From Alviniconcha marisindica (lineage: Eukaryota > Mollusca > Gastropoda > Provannidae), in NCBI GenBank assembly GCA_018857735.1, contig JABMCL010002423.1:175001-239000 (forward strand): DNA of 64,000 nucleotides, in the 5' to 3' direction. The notes under the pieces are model-generated. The model was not told the DNA's origin. It searched no databases and saw nothing but the letters and a program-made list of their open reading frames with translations. Both the position numbers and the translations under genes were made by a program. Position 1 is the first letter of the stretch. Every line of letters starts with the position of its first letter. Shown in pieces: positions 1 through 10,697 of the stretch.

Positions 1-162
1 TCTCTTTTTTTACGGCTAGTCAACCACGACGGTTACATCAGGTCCATTTTAGAAAAGAAGACACGTAGTGTCAGCCGAAGTCTGTATCCTTTCCTTACTT
101 TGACAGAAGTTGATTTAATATGTGCATAATATTACCACAAATAATACAGCTGCTGATAATAT

Positions 163-336
163 ATTAAGACTTGTGTCTCTCGATATTGGTACCAACAGGG
201 GACGGGGAAAAATAAGACAGCAATGCAAACTTGCCGTCGCTCACTTCTGATACAATTAAGACTTGTATCTCTCGACACTGGTACCAACAGGGGACGGAAA
301 AAAAGAAGACAGCAATGCAAACTTGCCGTCGTTCAC
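163..336. repeat. Tandem duplication, 2 units with 92-bp period
   Basis: Two similar units start at 163 and 255. Each contains ATTAAGACTTGT, then GGTACCAACAGGGGACGG, then CAGCAATGCAAACTTGCCGT. About 80 bp of each unit aligns with few differences. No function is apparent. The segment 337-764 after it holds no recognisable feature. Confidence 0.85.
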
Positions 337-764
337 ATGTGACAGTATTAGTCTTCCTTTCCGGAGCGCCACATAGGCGCGTCGATCACTGCCTATCTGA
401 ACGTAAACACCACAACAGGGTAACTCGTATTAATTAGGCGTAACTGTCAAGACTCTTGTTTCTGGCGGCATTTCGGTCCGAACTTGATGACGTCGGTGTG
501 TAGTTTCAGTCCTTGAACTGACCTAGATTGTTGATATTGTGGAACTGACCTGGCGTGGACTGAGTTGTTTAATTTTTTTAAAGGGGACAGAAGTTTAGGT
601 CACTGTTAGCAGATTGCTGGTCAGTTATGATTGTTTAATGCTGGGTTCTTCTTCTTCTTTCGTACAGTGTACAAATTCAACATGATGAAGACTCTGACAC
701 TTTTAGTGCAGAAAAAAAATCTGAAACGAGATTGACTGCTAGCGTTCTAAAATAAGATCCAAAC

Positions 765-921
765 ACATAAAAGATTCAAAAGAACGCTTATTTATTAATA
801 CATTTATTTAGCATCGTGTTCTTTGTCGTAATAAAGAAGCGTTCTTTTGAAATTTTTAGTGCAGGCTGGGTTAAAATAACCCAGCCTGCACTAAAAAATT
901 CAAAAGAAAGCTTCTTTATTA
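765..921. repeat. Foldback (nested inverted repeat)
   Basis: Arms 829-873 and 877-921 are reverse complements over about 45 bp with one or two differences and a 3-bp loop, so they would form a long hairpin. A third partial copy at 772-797 is also complementary to the left arm. The hairpin abuts a dispersed-repeat fragment at 942-1062 and may belong to the same element. Confidence 0.85.
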
Positions 922-941
922 CTGGCGCAACGGGGCAACGT

Positions 942-1062
942 TTTCATAATCCACCGAACTCTGACATGGACTACATGATCTTTGACGTGCGTGTGTGATC
1001 TTTTTGCATGCGTATACACACGGGGAACCTCGGTTTATAGTCTCATCCGAAGGTTGTCCACG
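942..1062 (+). mobile_element. Dispersed repeat family F, fragment
   Basis: The stretch from the ATAATCCACCGAACTCTGAC block through the TAGTCTCATCCGAAGG block aligns with a second copy at about 50690-50845. I associate this sequence type with gastropod repeats, but this is recollection, not a search result. Strand follows the shared reading direction of both copies. Confidence 0.65.
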
Positions 1063-1104
1063 AAGATGTACTGACGGGAGCGTGGAGACGGGGACATTAT
1101 AGCC

Positions 1105-1300
1105 TCCTACTCTCTGACCCCCGGAATGATTCTGAATTAAGATAGTGCTAGCAGCGCTATGAGTCATTTCAACGTTTTAGTAACTGCGAGGTTGGGGAAG
1201 AGGGCAAAGTGGTATGATGGCGTCCAAACCCGAACCTTTTAAGAGCGGCAGAAGCGGATTCGAACGTAGTCCATCGGCGAATACTAACCCGAGCGCCCTA
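1105..1300 (-). mobile_element. Degenerate tRNA-derived SINE (family E)
   Basis: The segment starting near CCCCGGAATGATTCTGAATT aligns with 4150-4260 and more distantly with family C. On the minus strand it begins with a tRNA-like region carrying a B-box-like GTTCGAATCC. It is old and has no visible target duplication. Confidence 0.55.
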
Positions 1301-1368
1301 CGGAGATCTGAAGCGGCTTGAAATGCACTCACTTGATCTGATTTGATCTGTTAGGACATGGCCCTGGC

Positions 1369-1384
1369 GTGTGTGTGTGTGTGT

Positions 1385-1437
<53 letters not shown>
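1369..1437. repeat. (GT)n microsatellite
   Basis: About 69 bp of GT dinucleotides with one GG interruption. The segment 1438-1946 after it contains no gene I can recognise. Confidence 0.95.
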
Positions 1438-1439
<2 letters not shown>

Positions 1440-1956
1440 TTTTAGTACCTGCCTGAGGGTGGACACGTACTCCCAGCGGTAAAACAAATAAATAAAAGTC
1501 AGTCGCGACAGCAATCATTCAAACGGCGCGATGAGAAATAAACCAGGAGCCGAAGGGAAGAAGCCCAGCACTGAGCAGTGTAAGTTTCATCCTGGCCCAT
1601 GTTAGCAGCCAGAGAGGCAGACTGCTCGGCACTATAGCCCCCTGAACAAATGCCGCGCCGTCAGGCCGGATGCTCGGTCGCAGGGAGAACGGCGCCAGCG
1701 CTCTGTTGATAATCAACAGCACAAAAGCCTCCACAGCCCTGTTACTCTTCTGCCCACGGCGATAAAGAACACCACTTGAACAGGATCAAATCGAAGTTGA
1801 ACACCACCCGATCGATGCTAGCTTGCAGGTTGTCTGAATTACTTCAGCGCTTGCCGGCCTAGCTTAGCTGTGGCGGATGGATGGTACAGAGTCAGCCGAG
1901 ATCGCTAGCTCCTGAGGCCTCGCCAACGTCTTTCCGCAGTCAAACTCAGGGGCTGT

Positions 1957-2284
1957 AAGTAAGCAAACATGGTGCTTAACGTCCACAGAAACCGTAAGGC
2001 TTATTAGGGACGGGGAGAAAGGGGCGAGGAGGGGGTACTGAACGGGGAGGGGGGGGGGAGAGGGAGATTATATACCTATCGCCACACTGTCACCACCAGA
2101 ATGACTCTTGCATTATGAGAGCCATTTTAATGTTTCGTTAATTGTGAAGGACAATGTCACAAGACAGTGTCCACAGACAAACCACAACCTTTCTCAAGAG
2201 AAATGAGAGCCGAAAGCGGAATCGATCCGAGGCCCTTCTGCTTGTCAGCTTGACGCCTTACCGCTAGGCCAGACCGGCCTCACG
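1957..2284 (-). mobile_element. SINE family C, full length, with 10-bp TSD
   Basis: A tRNA-derived SINE in minus-strand sense. Its tRNA-like head lies at the right, with A-box-like TGGCCTAGCGGTAAGGCG and B-box-like GGATCGATTCC. A body follows that contains the CATTCTGGTGGTGACAGTGT motif. It ends at the left in the tail shared with families A and B and a short (CTTA)n-like end. The direct repeat CAGGGGCTGT at 1947-1956 and 2285-2294 is the target-site duplication. An internal purine-rich stretch at 2008-2068 is G-expanded. Confidence 0.85.
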
Positions 2285-2315
2285 CAGGGGCTGTGCATCT
2301 TCGACGGTGTTTATG

Positions 2316-2640
2316 ATCCGGTTTGGCCCTAGCGGTATTAAGGCGTTAGGCTGGTTCATTAGCAGAGGGATCTCGGTTCGATTCGGTCGCTTCGGCTCTC
2401 CTTTCTCTTCAAAAGTTGTGATTTGTGGGCAGTCTTATGACTTTGCCCCTCACAGTTAATGAAACATTAAAAACGGTTCTCATCGATGCCCATCTTAATG
2501 CGGAATCACCATTCTGATGGTGATTGTGTAGCGTTAGGTACAGGCTCCCTCTTCCCCCACTGACTTTTTCTGGGATCTCTGTTCCCACCAGTAGCCTATC
2601 TCTTCGATAACAAGTCGGCGTTGAACAAGTTTAACCATCT
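2316..2640 (+). mobile_element. SINE family C' (alternative 3' end)
   Basis: A plus-sense copy. The tRNA-like head starts at 2316 (GGTTTGGCCCTAGCGGTA), and a B-box GGTTCGATTC lies near 2371. The body is shared with family C, but the 3' end differs: it includes CACCAGTAGCCTATCTCTTC and ends near GTTGAACAAGTTTAACC. The same ending occurs at 9840-9893, 3175-3234, 46430-46470 and, reversed, at 23612 and 25230. Confidence 0.75.
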
Positions 2641-2812
2641 TCATCTTCATTATGACTGTGGGTGTGGTGGCGAACTCTGCAGAATCATAGTTGTGGTTCC
2701 TGGAGTCCACGTACTAACTTGCCTCTCAGTTGCTGACTGAAAGGGCGATGAGGCGTGACATGGATGCATGGCCACCGCCGGGTTTAACCTTTTTGCGGCC
2801 AATCATTGTGGC

Positions 2813-2880
2813 AGAGGAAGGTGCCGGAAAGCGATGCTCGGAGTGTGAGTGCAAGTAACAGCCTGTCCAAACTCCAATCC
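2813..2880. repeat. Half of dispersed palindromic repeat G
   Basis: The block GGTGCCGGAAAGCGATGCTC matches the left arm of the hairpin at 25072-25150 and is followed by a degenerate complement. It marks a second copy of that element. Confidence 0.55.
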
Positions 2881-3005
2881 TCGCGGCTTCCGACACCAGT
2901 TTCGAAGAATGTCGTAAACCCGCGATGTTTGGAAAGTGGTACACAGTCTAGCGGCATTACAAGAAGTGCAGGACCCCTCGTCAGTCTCCGGCACTAACAG
3001 CCCAG

Positions 3006-3006
<1 letters not shown>

Positions 3007-3065
<59 letters not shown>

Positions 3066-3173
3066 TGGTGTGTGTGTGTGTATGTGTGATGTGTGGTGTT
3101 TTTTGTTTGTGTGTTGTGTGTTGTGTGTTGTATTTTTGGTTTCTTTGGGGAGGATGGGGGGGGGGGGGGGGGG
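3007..3173. repeat. (TG)n tract followed by a 19-bp G run
   Basis: An impure TG repeat covers 3007-3133, and a G run lies at 3155-3173. The apparent cysteine/valine or threonine/histidine peptides across it are artefacts of the repeat. Confidence 0.95.
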
Positions 3174-3174
3174 T

Positions 3175-3234
3175 TGCCTTTGTTTTTGCCCTCGCCAGTA
3201 CCTCTTCGAAGACAGCCTGGCAATAAACAAGTCT
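3175..3234 (+). mobile_element. SINE family C' 3'-end fragment
   Basis: The block containing CTCGCCAGTACCTCTTCGAA and AATAAACAAGTC matches the 3' end of C' copies at 9840-9893 and 46430-46470. The upstream part of the element is not recognisable and the TG/G tract occupies its place. Confidence 0.6.
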
Positions 3235-3413
3235 AGAGAGCGCACCAGCGCCGCCAGGATGTCTGGATCGTCGGCCATACGAAGCGCTGACCCAGCGAAA
3301 TAAGTAATCCGTCAGAAAGTGCGTTGGACTGCAGCTGCTGAGAGGGTTGGCTGCAGATACCAGCAACAGGCTCTCTTCAGTCTGGCGGCCACGACTGAGA
3401 CAGAGGGAAGAGG

Positions 3414-3740
3414 GAAGCAAGTAAACACAGTACTTAACGTCCACAGAAGCCATAAGGTTTATTCGGTTTAAGGGGGTGGTGGTGGGGGGGGGGGGGGGGG
3501 GGGGGGGTGGAGGGGTATACTTCTCGCTACACTGTCACCACCAGAATGACTCCTGCATTAAAATGAGATGGGCAGCGACGAGAGCCGTTTTAATATTTCA
3601 TTAATTGTGAGGGAGAAAGTCACAAGACAGTGTCCACCGACCACAACGTTTCAAGACAAAGGAGAGCCGAAGCAGATTCAAACCGAGGTCCCTCCGCTTG
3701 CCAGCCTAACGCCTTACCGCTATGCCAAACCGGCTCACAA
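3414..3740 (-). mobile_element. SINE family C with expanded internal G tract
   Basis: Minus-sense copy. The tRNA-like head is at 3640-3738, with the B-box region reading GGTTTGAATCT on the minus strand. The tail is at the left. The internal purine region has become a G run of about 27 bp at 3480-3507. GGAAGAGG at 3406-3413 and 3741-3748 is a probable target duplication. Confidence 0.8.
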
Positions 3741-3856
3741 GGAAGAGGAAAAGATACCTACTTATATATACACTCCCCCCCCCAATAAATAATCATTAAT
3801 TATTAAAGTATTTGTAAAGGGCAAAATCTTGTCTGTAGAGACTATTATAATGGCAT

Positions 3857-3861
3857 ACACG

Positions 3862-3892
<31 letters not shown>

Positions 3893-3893
3893 T

Positions 3894-3987
<94 letters not shown>
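3857..3987. repeat. (CA)n microsatellite, about 130 bp
   Basis: CA dinucleotides with a single TG interruption near 3894. It is followed at 3988-4149 by unique sequence with no feature. Confidence 0.95.
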
Positions 3988-3989
<2 letters not shown>

Positions 3990-4149
3990 CACCCTATCAC
4001 ACGAACGTACTGACTATACAAAGCTGAATTTACACACAACACGGACAACAAAGACTTGAGACGGATGAAGACAAACTGCATGGATGGTGGAACAAAAATC
4101 ATGGCTATAGTTTTTAGAAAAGAAATGTTTTGGGAATATACCTACCTAT

Positions 4150-4260
4150 ATATCAGCCCCAGAATGATTGTGAATGAAGTAAGACAAGGCATCATTGAGT
4201 ATCAGCCACTTCGGCGTTTTGTTAATTGCAATGTTGGGGGATTGGAGCAAAGTCAGTGAC
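4150..4260 (-). mobile_element. SINE family E fragment
   Basis: CCCCAGAATGATTGTGAAT through TTGGAGCAAAGTCAGTGACA aligns with the body part of the element at 1118-1210, with the same order of motifs. The tRNA-like head is missing, so this copy is 5'-truncated. Confidence 0.5.
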
Positions 4261-4414
4261 AAGCAGTACTGACTGAAAATTGTTTTGTTGACGGAGGGGG
4301 GAGATTGAGGAGAGGGAAAATTATTTGAATGCAGTCATTATACTGTGTGAATTTGGCGAAATCCATATGGATATCATAACAAAAATAACATGGTAGTTGA
4401 ACAACATATTATCG

Positions 4415-4593
<179 letters not shown>

Positions 4594-5250
4594 CAGCGAG
4601 TGCACGTGAGTGCGTTTTTGTTTTTGTTTTACAGTACGTTAGAAACCAAGAGAACACAGCCTCTTCTCAAAAAAATCGTCTCGAAGAAACAAAAGAAGTT
4701 GTGACGAGAATTAAGGGAAGGAATAGAAACCTGATACTGCAACTCTAAATCGATTTACAAACCAGTCGCCTCTCTGCGTAATGAAATTTCAAATCCTAAA
4801 AATCGCATTAGCCCTTTTGGCCCGGGCGGTGGAATTTTCCTGTACTATATTATGAGCGTTATCGGATACAGCAGACGAGAGCGATGGAACGCAGCCGTTA
4901 TTGTGGCACGTATAGCAGCAGCATCCCATGGCCAACACTCCGGCAGAATCCTCTTGTGCTGCTCAACTGCTCCAAAAACGGAGAGAAACACTCATTGATT
5001 TCCGACTTGGACTCATTATGTAGACGGCCCGGATCGGCCGAAAAGCCGCTTTTAGTTTTAGCGTGTTGTGCAGGACAGAGGTGGGACGGTAGTCCTGGCT
5101 TCCTCAGGCACCAACCAACCACCCTGGCTCAGTCAGTCTCTCAGTGTTGTTGTTCCAGCTAGCACTGACAGGAACTGACGTAAATCACAGTTTACGAAAT
5201 CCACCGCTTTTTGTAGGCCTAATCGTCACAGAGCACCGCGAGAACAAAAC
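4594..5250. other. Unique sequence, no gene recognised
   Basis: A 92-codon frame is open at 4884-5162 on the plus strand, but I see no domain, convincing start context or repeat homology in it. I see nothing else here. Confidence 0.5.
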
Positions 5251-5259
5251 GAGAGAAAG

Positions 5260-5320
5260 GTTAGTTAGTTAGTTAGTTAGTTAGTAACTGTATTTTAACG
5301 TCCTGTCAACCGCATGGTGT
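5260..5320 (-). mobile_element. SINE tail fragment with (CTAA)n end
   Basis: On the minus strand the segment ends with the GACGTTAAA-type tail motif shared by families A, B and C, followed by six copies of CTAA. It looks like a 5'-truncated member carrying yet another terminal tandem repeat. Confidence 0.55.
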
Positions 5321-5594
5321 CATCTCGGGACGGTCAGACTCAGTCATGATAAACACACATTTCAAAACTCTTCCCACGTGCAAGACCATGACCATGAGTC
5401 CACTCTACAAAATCACTCCAAACACGAATACAGAGCAAGACATACAATCACAAACATCAAACACGTACATATTTTTGAAAGTTAGTCCCTTCGTTACTGA
5501 CCTTGTTAAAAAGTATCCATGGCTAGGACATGCTGATATCGTCGACCCTTCGAAAAAGAATAGAAAACTGATGAAGATAACAACACCACTAAAG

Positions 5595-5692
5595 AAGAAG
5601 ACAACGGAAAAGAAGAAGAAAAAGAAGAAGAAGAAGAGTGACAACAACAAGAATGAGAACAAGCAAGGGGGGGGGGGGGGGGGGGAGGGGGG
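5595..5692. repeat. (AAG)n purine tract and G run
   Basis: GAA/AAG repeats cover 5595-5640 and a G run with one A lies at 5667-5692. It produces a lysine-rich open frame that I do not consider a gene. Scattered AAG repeats continue at 6103-6170. Confidence 0.9.
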
Positions 5693-5819
5693 GAGACAGC
5701 AACAACAGCAACAAAAAGAAGGGAAAAGAGTTAAATTGAAGGGGAAAAGACAGAAGGACTACGGGCAAATCTGTACCATACAAGTCTGGAAAGCCTCTTA
5801 GCGTCCCTCCTTCTTTCTC

Positions 5820-6900
5820 TCCTGGCAACGTCCTGAGGTGACCCTGCGCTGTTGACAATCCAAGGTCTAAACAACTCGCCTTGCAAATCACTCTCGTCCT
5901 TGGGAACTGTTCATATTAACGCTTTTGAGAAAAGCCGATGGCAGACACGACCCGAAAATACGTATATCTTCTGTTTAGCCTTTCGTGTCTTTGTCGAGCT
6001 TTGAGTCACTGACAAAAAGACCGTCAGAAGACGCCTCCCCTTAGCCATCTCTCCTGAAAGGCTGGCAAAGAAAGACAAATAGATAATATTAACTGATCTG
6101 TGAAGAAGAAAAAGAAGAAGTAAAAAGAAACTGGAGGAAGGGTAGGAGAAGAAGAAGAAGAAGGAATGATGATGATGGCGACGATGGTGATGCTGATGAG
6201 TTACATTACTGTTCTCTCCGTCGAATGCTGAATTCTTTGAGAGTAACAGTTTGGCTACTACTTACAAAGAAGTGCGTATTCATTCACAAATAAAACATGA
6301 TTCATGGGGTCTGTCTCAAGACAAGAAGGCTCAACGGCAGTAACCTTACAAGACAGTGATTAACGTGAAGTACCAGTTCCAATGCTCGGGTCGTAAGCCA
6401 CTGTTCAGGCCGAAACTGCCCCACAACATCGATTGCGACGACCTAACAATTAGCGGGCATTGCAGTGGATCTGTTAGGTTTCTGTGATGTGCACACGCAC
6501 GATTCATGAGACAAAAGGGAGTATTCCTGGTCATAATTATATCCTTCTGAATACTCCGTTTTATGTCATTTGAAATATTAACAGTAAATCTATCGCACGA
6601 AAATATAGAATAGTTTATCCAAGATATTCTTCAATCCAGCTATCATTCGTGAGCATTTTATGTATTTATTGACGGCACGAAATGAAGATAATTGAAACAC
6701 GCAGACTTAGGGCCAGTGAGTTGGGGACGTTGTTAGCGTTGAGCTTTGATATTGTAGGATTATCCCTAAATAAAGTACATTCTGCCTCGTGAAAACAACA
6801 GATGCATGCACTTCCCCAAATTTTACAAACTTTCATTATTTTGTCTTTGGTGAATGTTTATCACTTAAATTATATAAAGGCAAATCTGCCAAAAAGCATC
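5820..6900. other. Unique sequence, no gene recognised
   Basis: This stretch has no usable coding frame. One 27-bp segment starting at 5831 (TCCTGAGGTGACCCTG and onward) recurs at 18081 with two differences, so it belongs to a dispersed repeat whose borders I cannot define. Confidence 0.45.
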
Positions 6901-6997
6901 AGAGCTCAGAAGCTGTGTGAAAGTCGAGGTTGCCGTCCTGGGCTCCCCGTCCCTAATAAGCCTTATGGTTTCTGTGGATGTAACGCAACATTGAATC
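6901..6997 (+). mobile_element. SINE family A
   Basis: Plus-sense copy of the short element that starts AGAGCTCAGAAGCTGTGTGA. It runs through GTCGAGGTTGCCGTCCTGGG and ends with the shared tail near TGTAACGCAACATTGAATCA. No clear target duplication is seen. Confidence 0.75.
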
Positions 6998-7659
6998 AAC
7001 TGAAAGGTTGTTGCTTTTTGTCCCTGTTTTGTTCGGTTTTAATAAAACTGAAACAGTTTTTCTCATTGTCGTTTTGACCTTTTCGTGCGTTTTGGAGCCT
7101 ATTTTATATGTGTTTGTCAGTAAAGTTGGAAGGTCAGATCAGCATCAGTTCGTACCACCAACCCGTCTAATCTCGCTGTCATCCTCAGCACCGCCATCCA
7201 CCAAGCCAACCTCCACGCCCACGCAGCTGATCCTCTACGTTAACCGCCAGACTGGATCTGGGAGGAATAGATCATAGAGACGTTTCGCATAGAGACGTTT
7301 CGCTTCACCCATCTTCTTTCAGCTCAGAATCTAAATAACTTCTGTCATTGTCAGCGTTGTCAAGAACGGCCCATGACCTATCGATGGATCGCCCATTAAG
7401 CAACACCACACGTAAGTGGATGTCAACACACGAGTCGCACGAGCTGTCAGCGGCCAGACACTGGGCCTAGCTTCCACTGTCTCCTTTATTTCCTCCGTCC
7501 ATCCGTCCCCGCGCTGGCAGACTTTCAATTTTATAGTGGGGTCCTATCGCCAAGGACGCCATCAGATGTGGGGCTCTACGTCCTGCAGCTGAGCAAGACC
7601 AGAACCAGAAGAACGGTTGTATGTCAGTTTGGTTGGTTGACCGTGTGGATTCTTTTCTC

Positions 7660-7940
7660 TGTCTCTGTGTGTATCTCTCACTCTGTCTATCTGTCTGTCT
7701 GTCTCTCTTTGTTATTGTTGTTGTTATTTGTTTGTTTTTGTCTTTTTCCACCTTTCTCTCCAGTTGATTGGGCGTAAAACACCAACTTACTTACTTCCAC
7801 CTTTCTCACTATTCCTTCCCCTTTTTCCTATTTTTTAAATATTTTTATTTTATTGTAATTTTTTTCTCTTCTCTCACTTTTTTTCACCTGTCTGTCTTTG
7901 GACTGGCTGACTGGGCGTAAAACACCAAGTTACTTGCTTA
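7660..7940 (+). repeat. TCTG-rich tract with two retroelement-tail remnants
   Basis: A TCTG/TCTC pyrimidine tract covers 7660-7710. Two short segments, near 7768-7796 (GGGCGTAAAACACCAACTTA followed by CTTACTT) and near 7908-7940, resemble the 3' tail shared by the SINE families and end in CTTA repeats. They are probably 3' stubs of LINE or SINE copies. A related stub lies near 17690. Confidence 0.5.
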
Positions 7941-8069
7941 CTGGGTGTGTGTGTTTTTCTTTTCTTTCTTTTTGCATTTTTTTTCTCTCTAACAGACTGC
8001 ATATACACACAGTGGGGCACAACCGTCACTGGGCAGGCCGGTAGTCGCTGCTTGGACGGAGTGTACATG

Positions 8070-8246
8070 TGGTGATGAAGTGATGCTTAATGTCCTCAGA
8101 TGTCAGTTGACTTATTAGGGACAAGTTGTGACCAATGCCGAAGCACGGTTCAATAATTCTTTACGTCCACGGAAACCAGAAGGCTCGTTAGGACGGACAG
8201 CTCAGGACGGCCACCTCGACTCTCACACAGCTCCTGAACTATGTGA
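8070..8246 (-). mobile_element. SINE family B, full length, with 11-bp TSD
   Basis: Minus-sense element of 177 bp. The right part equals family A (head CAGGAGCTGTGTGAGAGTCG on the minus strand). The left part is a second, diverged copy of the tail, ending in ATC-type repeats. The flanks carry GAGTGTACATG at 8059-8069 and 8247-8257. Confidence 0.85.
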
Positions 8247-8267
8247 GAGTGTACATGCAGTGCATAT

Positions 8268-8650
8268 CTATATATATATATATATAGAAGGTGGACAGGC
8301 AGCGGCATATCTGCAAGCCAGCCAACACCCGGACACTGCGTGCTTCCCTTGTCCGCCGTGCCGCACGTTGCCCCGACCAGCAGGGCCTGTCGTCTTCTGA
8401 ACAAAAATGTGGACGTCCCCGTCTGACCAGGCAATTATTTCGCCTCCACGTCCTCACGCTTCACAGACCTAATCCATCAGAAGCAGCCAGCCCCTTCCCA
8501 ACCCTTGAGCCTGCGGGGCCGGGTCTGCGTCATGGAGACCTATACACTGTAAAAACTAGGATAGCTGCCTGCTGCTCAAGGCTGTGTCGGCGTGTCTTTC
8601 AGCTTCACGCAACGCTCACTCGTACACTGAATGCAGCCGTACTCTTACTC
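8268..8650. other. (TA)n followed by CpG-rich unassigned sequence
   Basis: TA dinucleotides cover 8268-8286. A plus-strand frame is then open from 8291 through the next microsatellite. The non-repetitive part is rich in R, A and P and includes a CGRPRL motif, but no family is recognisable. It may be an old mobile-element remnant. Confidence 0.3.
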
Positions 8651-8726
8651 GTAAAAAAAGTGCTTTTTTCATGCCTGGTGATGTTTTGTTTGTTTTTTGT
8701 TTGTTTGTTTGTTTGTTGTTGTTTTT

Positions 8727-8727
<1 letters not shown>

Positions 8728-8796
<69 letters not shown>

Positions 8797-8893
8797 AAAC
8801 GTCGGCAGATTAGAGGCACTTACTCGCAACTGGATCGGATGTTTAGAACATAGTATATGTGTGTGTGTGAGGGGAGGGGGGGGGGGGGGGGGG
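8728..8893. repeat. (TG)n microsatellite and G run
   Basis: A TTTG-rich lead-in is followed by TG repeats at 8728-8793. After 85 bp of unique sequence there is a G run at 8878-8893. Confidence 0.9.
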
Positions 8894-9426
8894 CGAGAAA
8901 TCATTTGTACTGGCCAAAACAGTCACTAGTACTGTCTCAAGAATTTGGCTGCACTAATACAGTCCATTAATTTAAATCACTACACAATACAGACCAGGCG
9001 CAAACATTATTTAAGAGCTGTTGTTCTGCTGAAAAATAAGAAGCGACATTACAGGCGAACAAATCACCCACTCAACCCTCCCCTATCGATCCTATTATAC
9101 ACACAGAAATAGCTGAGACTGACTGAGCAAGGTGATCCCCTGGCACAAAACGGACAAAGTCTACAGGAGGTCCCGTGACAGCAGCTAGACTGAGGCAGGC
9201 ACCCATCGCTCTTACATGCATTAACTTTGGATTTCACGTCCCGACGCCACAGCACTGGAGAAACGACCTTCGTGGTAAGTCGGTCAGGGTTTGGGGCACA
9301 CTAAAAAGCGAGGAGGATAAAACGGAATCTACCAACTGTGTCATCGTGTGCAGGGCTGTGAAATACTTGAGTTACATATATATATATAAACAAGACTTCC
9401 GCGACAGCTCCCTGTCTTCGCTGGTG

Positions 9427-9528
9427 TTCAAGTTCAGTGTTGCTTTACGTCCACAAAGACCATAAGGACTGTTAGGGACGTGGAGCCCAGGACAACTACC
9501 TCGACTTTCACACAGCTCCTGAGCTCTG
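9427..9528 (-). mobile_element. SINE family A with 10-bp TSD
   Basis: Minus-sense copy. The tail is at the left (GTTGCTTTACGTCCACA) and the head at the right (CACACAGCTCCTGAGCTCTG). TTCGCTGGTG occurs at 9417-9426 and 9529-9538, exactly flanking the element. Confidence 0.85.
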
Positions 9529-9595
9529 TTCGCTGGTGACAGTGGCCATTGTTTATAAGGAGGCTGTGGTAGGTATTTTCTGTGTGGCCTGTGGG

Positions 9596-9893
9596 CCTGT
9601 TTAGCCTAGCGGTAAGGCATCAGGCGCAGAGTAAGGAAACGCTGTCGGTTCGATTCCCAACTTCGGCTCACCTTTCTCTTCGACCGCTGTGGCTGGTGGA
9701 CACCGTGTTGTGTGACACTGCCCCTTAAAATGGCCCTCGTTACTGCCCATCATAATGCAGGAGTCATTCTGGTGGTGACAGTGTAGCGCGGTTAGGTATA
9801 TATCCTCCCTCCCCTCCCCACAACCTCCTGGGATCTCAGTCAACGCCAGTTCCTTTCCGGAGAAAACTCGGTGTTAAACAAGAGTAACGAACG
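9596..9893 (+). mobile_element. SINE family C' with (AACG)n tail
   Basis: Plus-sense copy. The tRNA-like head TTAGCCTAGCGGTAAGGC and B-box GGTTCGATTCC come first. The body includes GCAGGAGTCATTCTGGTGGT. The C-rich stretch TCCTCCCTCCCCTCCCCACA and the C' 3' end follow. It ends in AACGAACGAAC, a short tandem-repeat tail of the kind seen in poly(A)-less SINEs. No target duplication is identified. Confidence 0.8.
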
Positions 9894-9940
9894 AACATTG
9901 ACATCCCGGCAGCTGCACCACAAGGTCGACGGGCACCCTT

Positions 9941-10661
9941 GTTCCCCACTGTCACCCAGCCGTCACGTCTGGCTCCCAGTGCCTCACCCTGGTTCCCCAC
10001 TGTCACCCAGCCATCACGTCTGGCTCTCAATGCCTCCCCTGGTTCACCACTGTCACCCAGCTGTCAAGTCTGGCTCCCAGTGCCTCACCCTTGTTCCCCA
10101 CTGTCACCCAGCCATCACGTCTGGCTCCCAGTGCCTTCCCTGGTTCCCCGCTGTCACCAAGCTGTCACGTCTGGCTCCCAGTGCCTCACCCTGGTTCCCC
10201 ACTGTCACCCAGATCCCAGTGCCTCACCCTGGATCCCCACTGTCACCCAGATCCCAGTGCCTCACCCTGGATCCCCACTGTCACCCAGATCCCAGTGCCT
10301 CGCCATGGTTCCCTACTGTCACCCATATTCCAGTGCCTCACCCTAGTTCCCTACCGCCACACAGATCCCAGTGCATCACTTTAGTTCCCCACTGTCACCC
10401 AGATCCCAGTGCCTCACCCTGGTTCCCCACTGTCACCCAAATTCCAGTGCCTCACCCTAGTTCCCTACCGTCACACAGATCCCAGTGCATCACCTTAGTT
10501 CCCCACTGTCACCCAGATCCCAGTGCCTCACCTTGGTTCCCCATTGTCACCCAAATGCCAGTGCCTCACGTAGTTCCCTACTGTCACCCAGATCCCAGTG
10601 CCTTACCCTGGTTCCCCACTTTCACTCAGCTGTCACGTCTTGCTCCCAGTGCCACACCCCT
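9941..10661. repeat. Minisatellite with 51-bp and 38-bp units
   Basis: Five units of 50-51 bp (starting at 9941, 9992, 10042, 10093 and 10143) contain GTTCCCCACTGTCACCCAGC and CGTCTGGCTCCCAGTGCCTC. From 10194 the array switches to about eleven 38-bp units lacking the internal CATCACGTCTGGC block. It returns to a long-type unit at its right end, near 10611-10661. Units contain no stop codon in any forward frame, so a 271-codon plus-strand frame is open across the array. I regard that frame as incidental. Confidence 0.9.
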
Positions 10662-10697
10662 GGAAACCGTCGTTTGGCTAAAGTGATAGCTAAAGGT

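Noticed and set aside
5346..5801. 151-codon frame rich in lysine and glutamine
   Set aside because: Half of it is an AAG purine tract, a G run and CAA repeats. The remaining part has no recognisable family.
8291..8929. 212-codon frame containing a CGRPRL motif
   Set aside because: The second half is a TG array and a G run. The first 110 residues match no family I know, and one short motif is not enough to call a transposase.
9871..10686. 271-codon plus-strand frame, the longest in the window
   Set aside because: It lies almost entirely in a minisatellite whose units lack stops in every forward frame, and one unit length (38 bp) is not a multiple of three. There is no domain.
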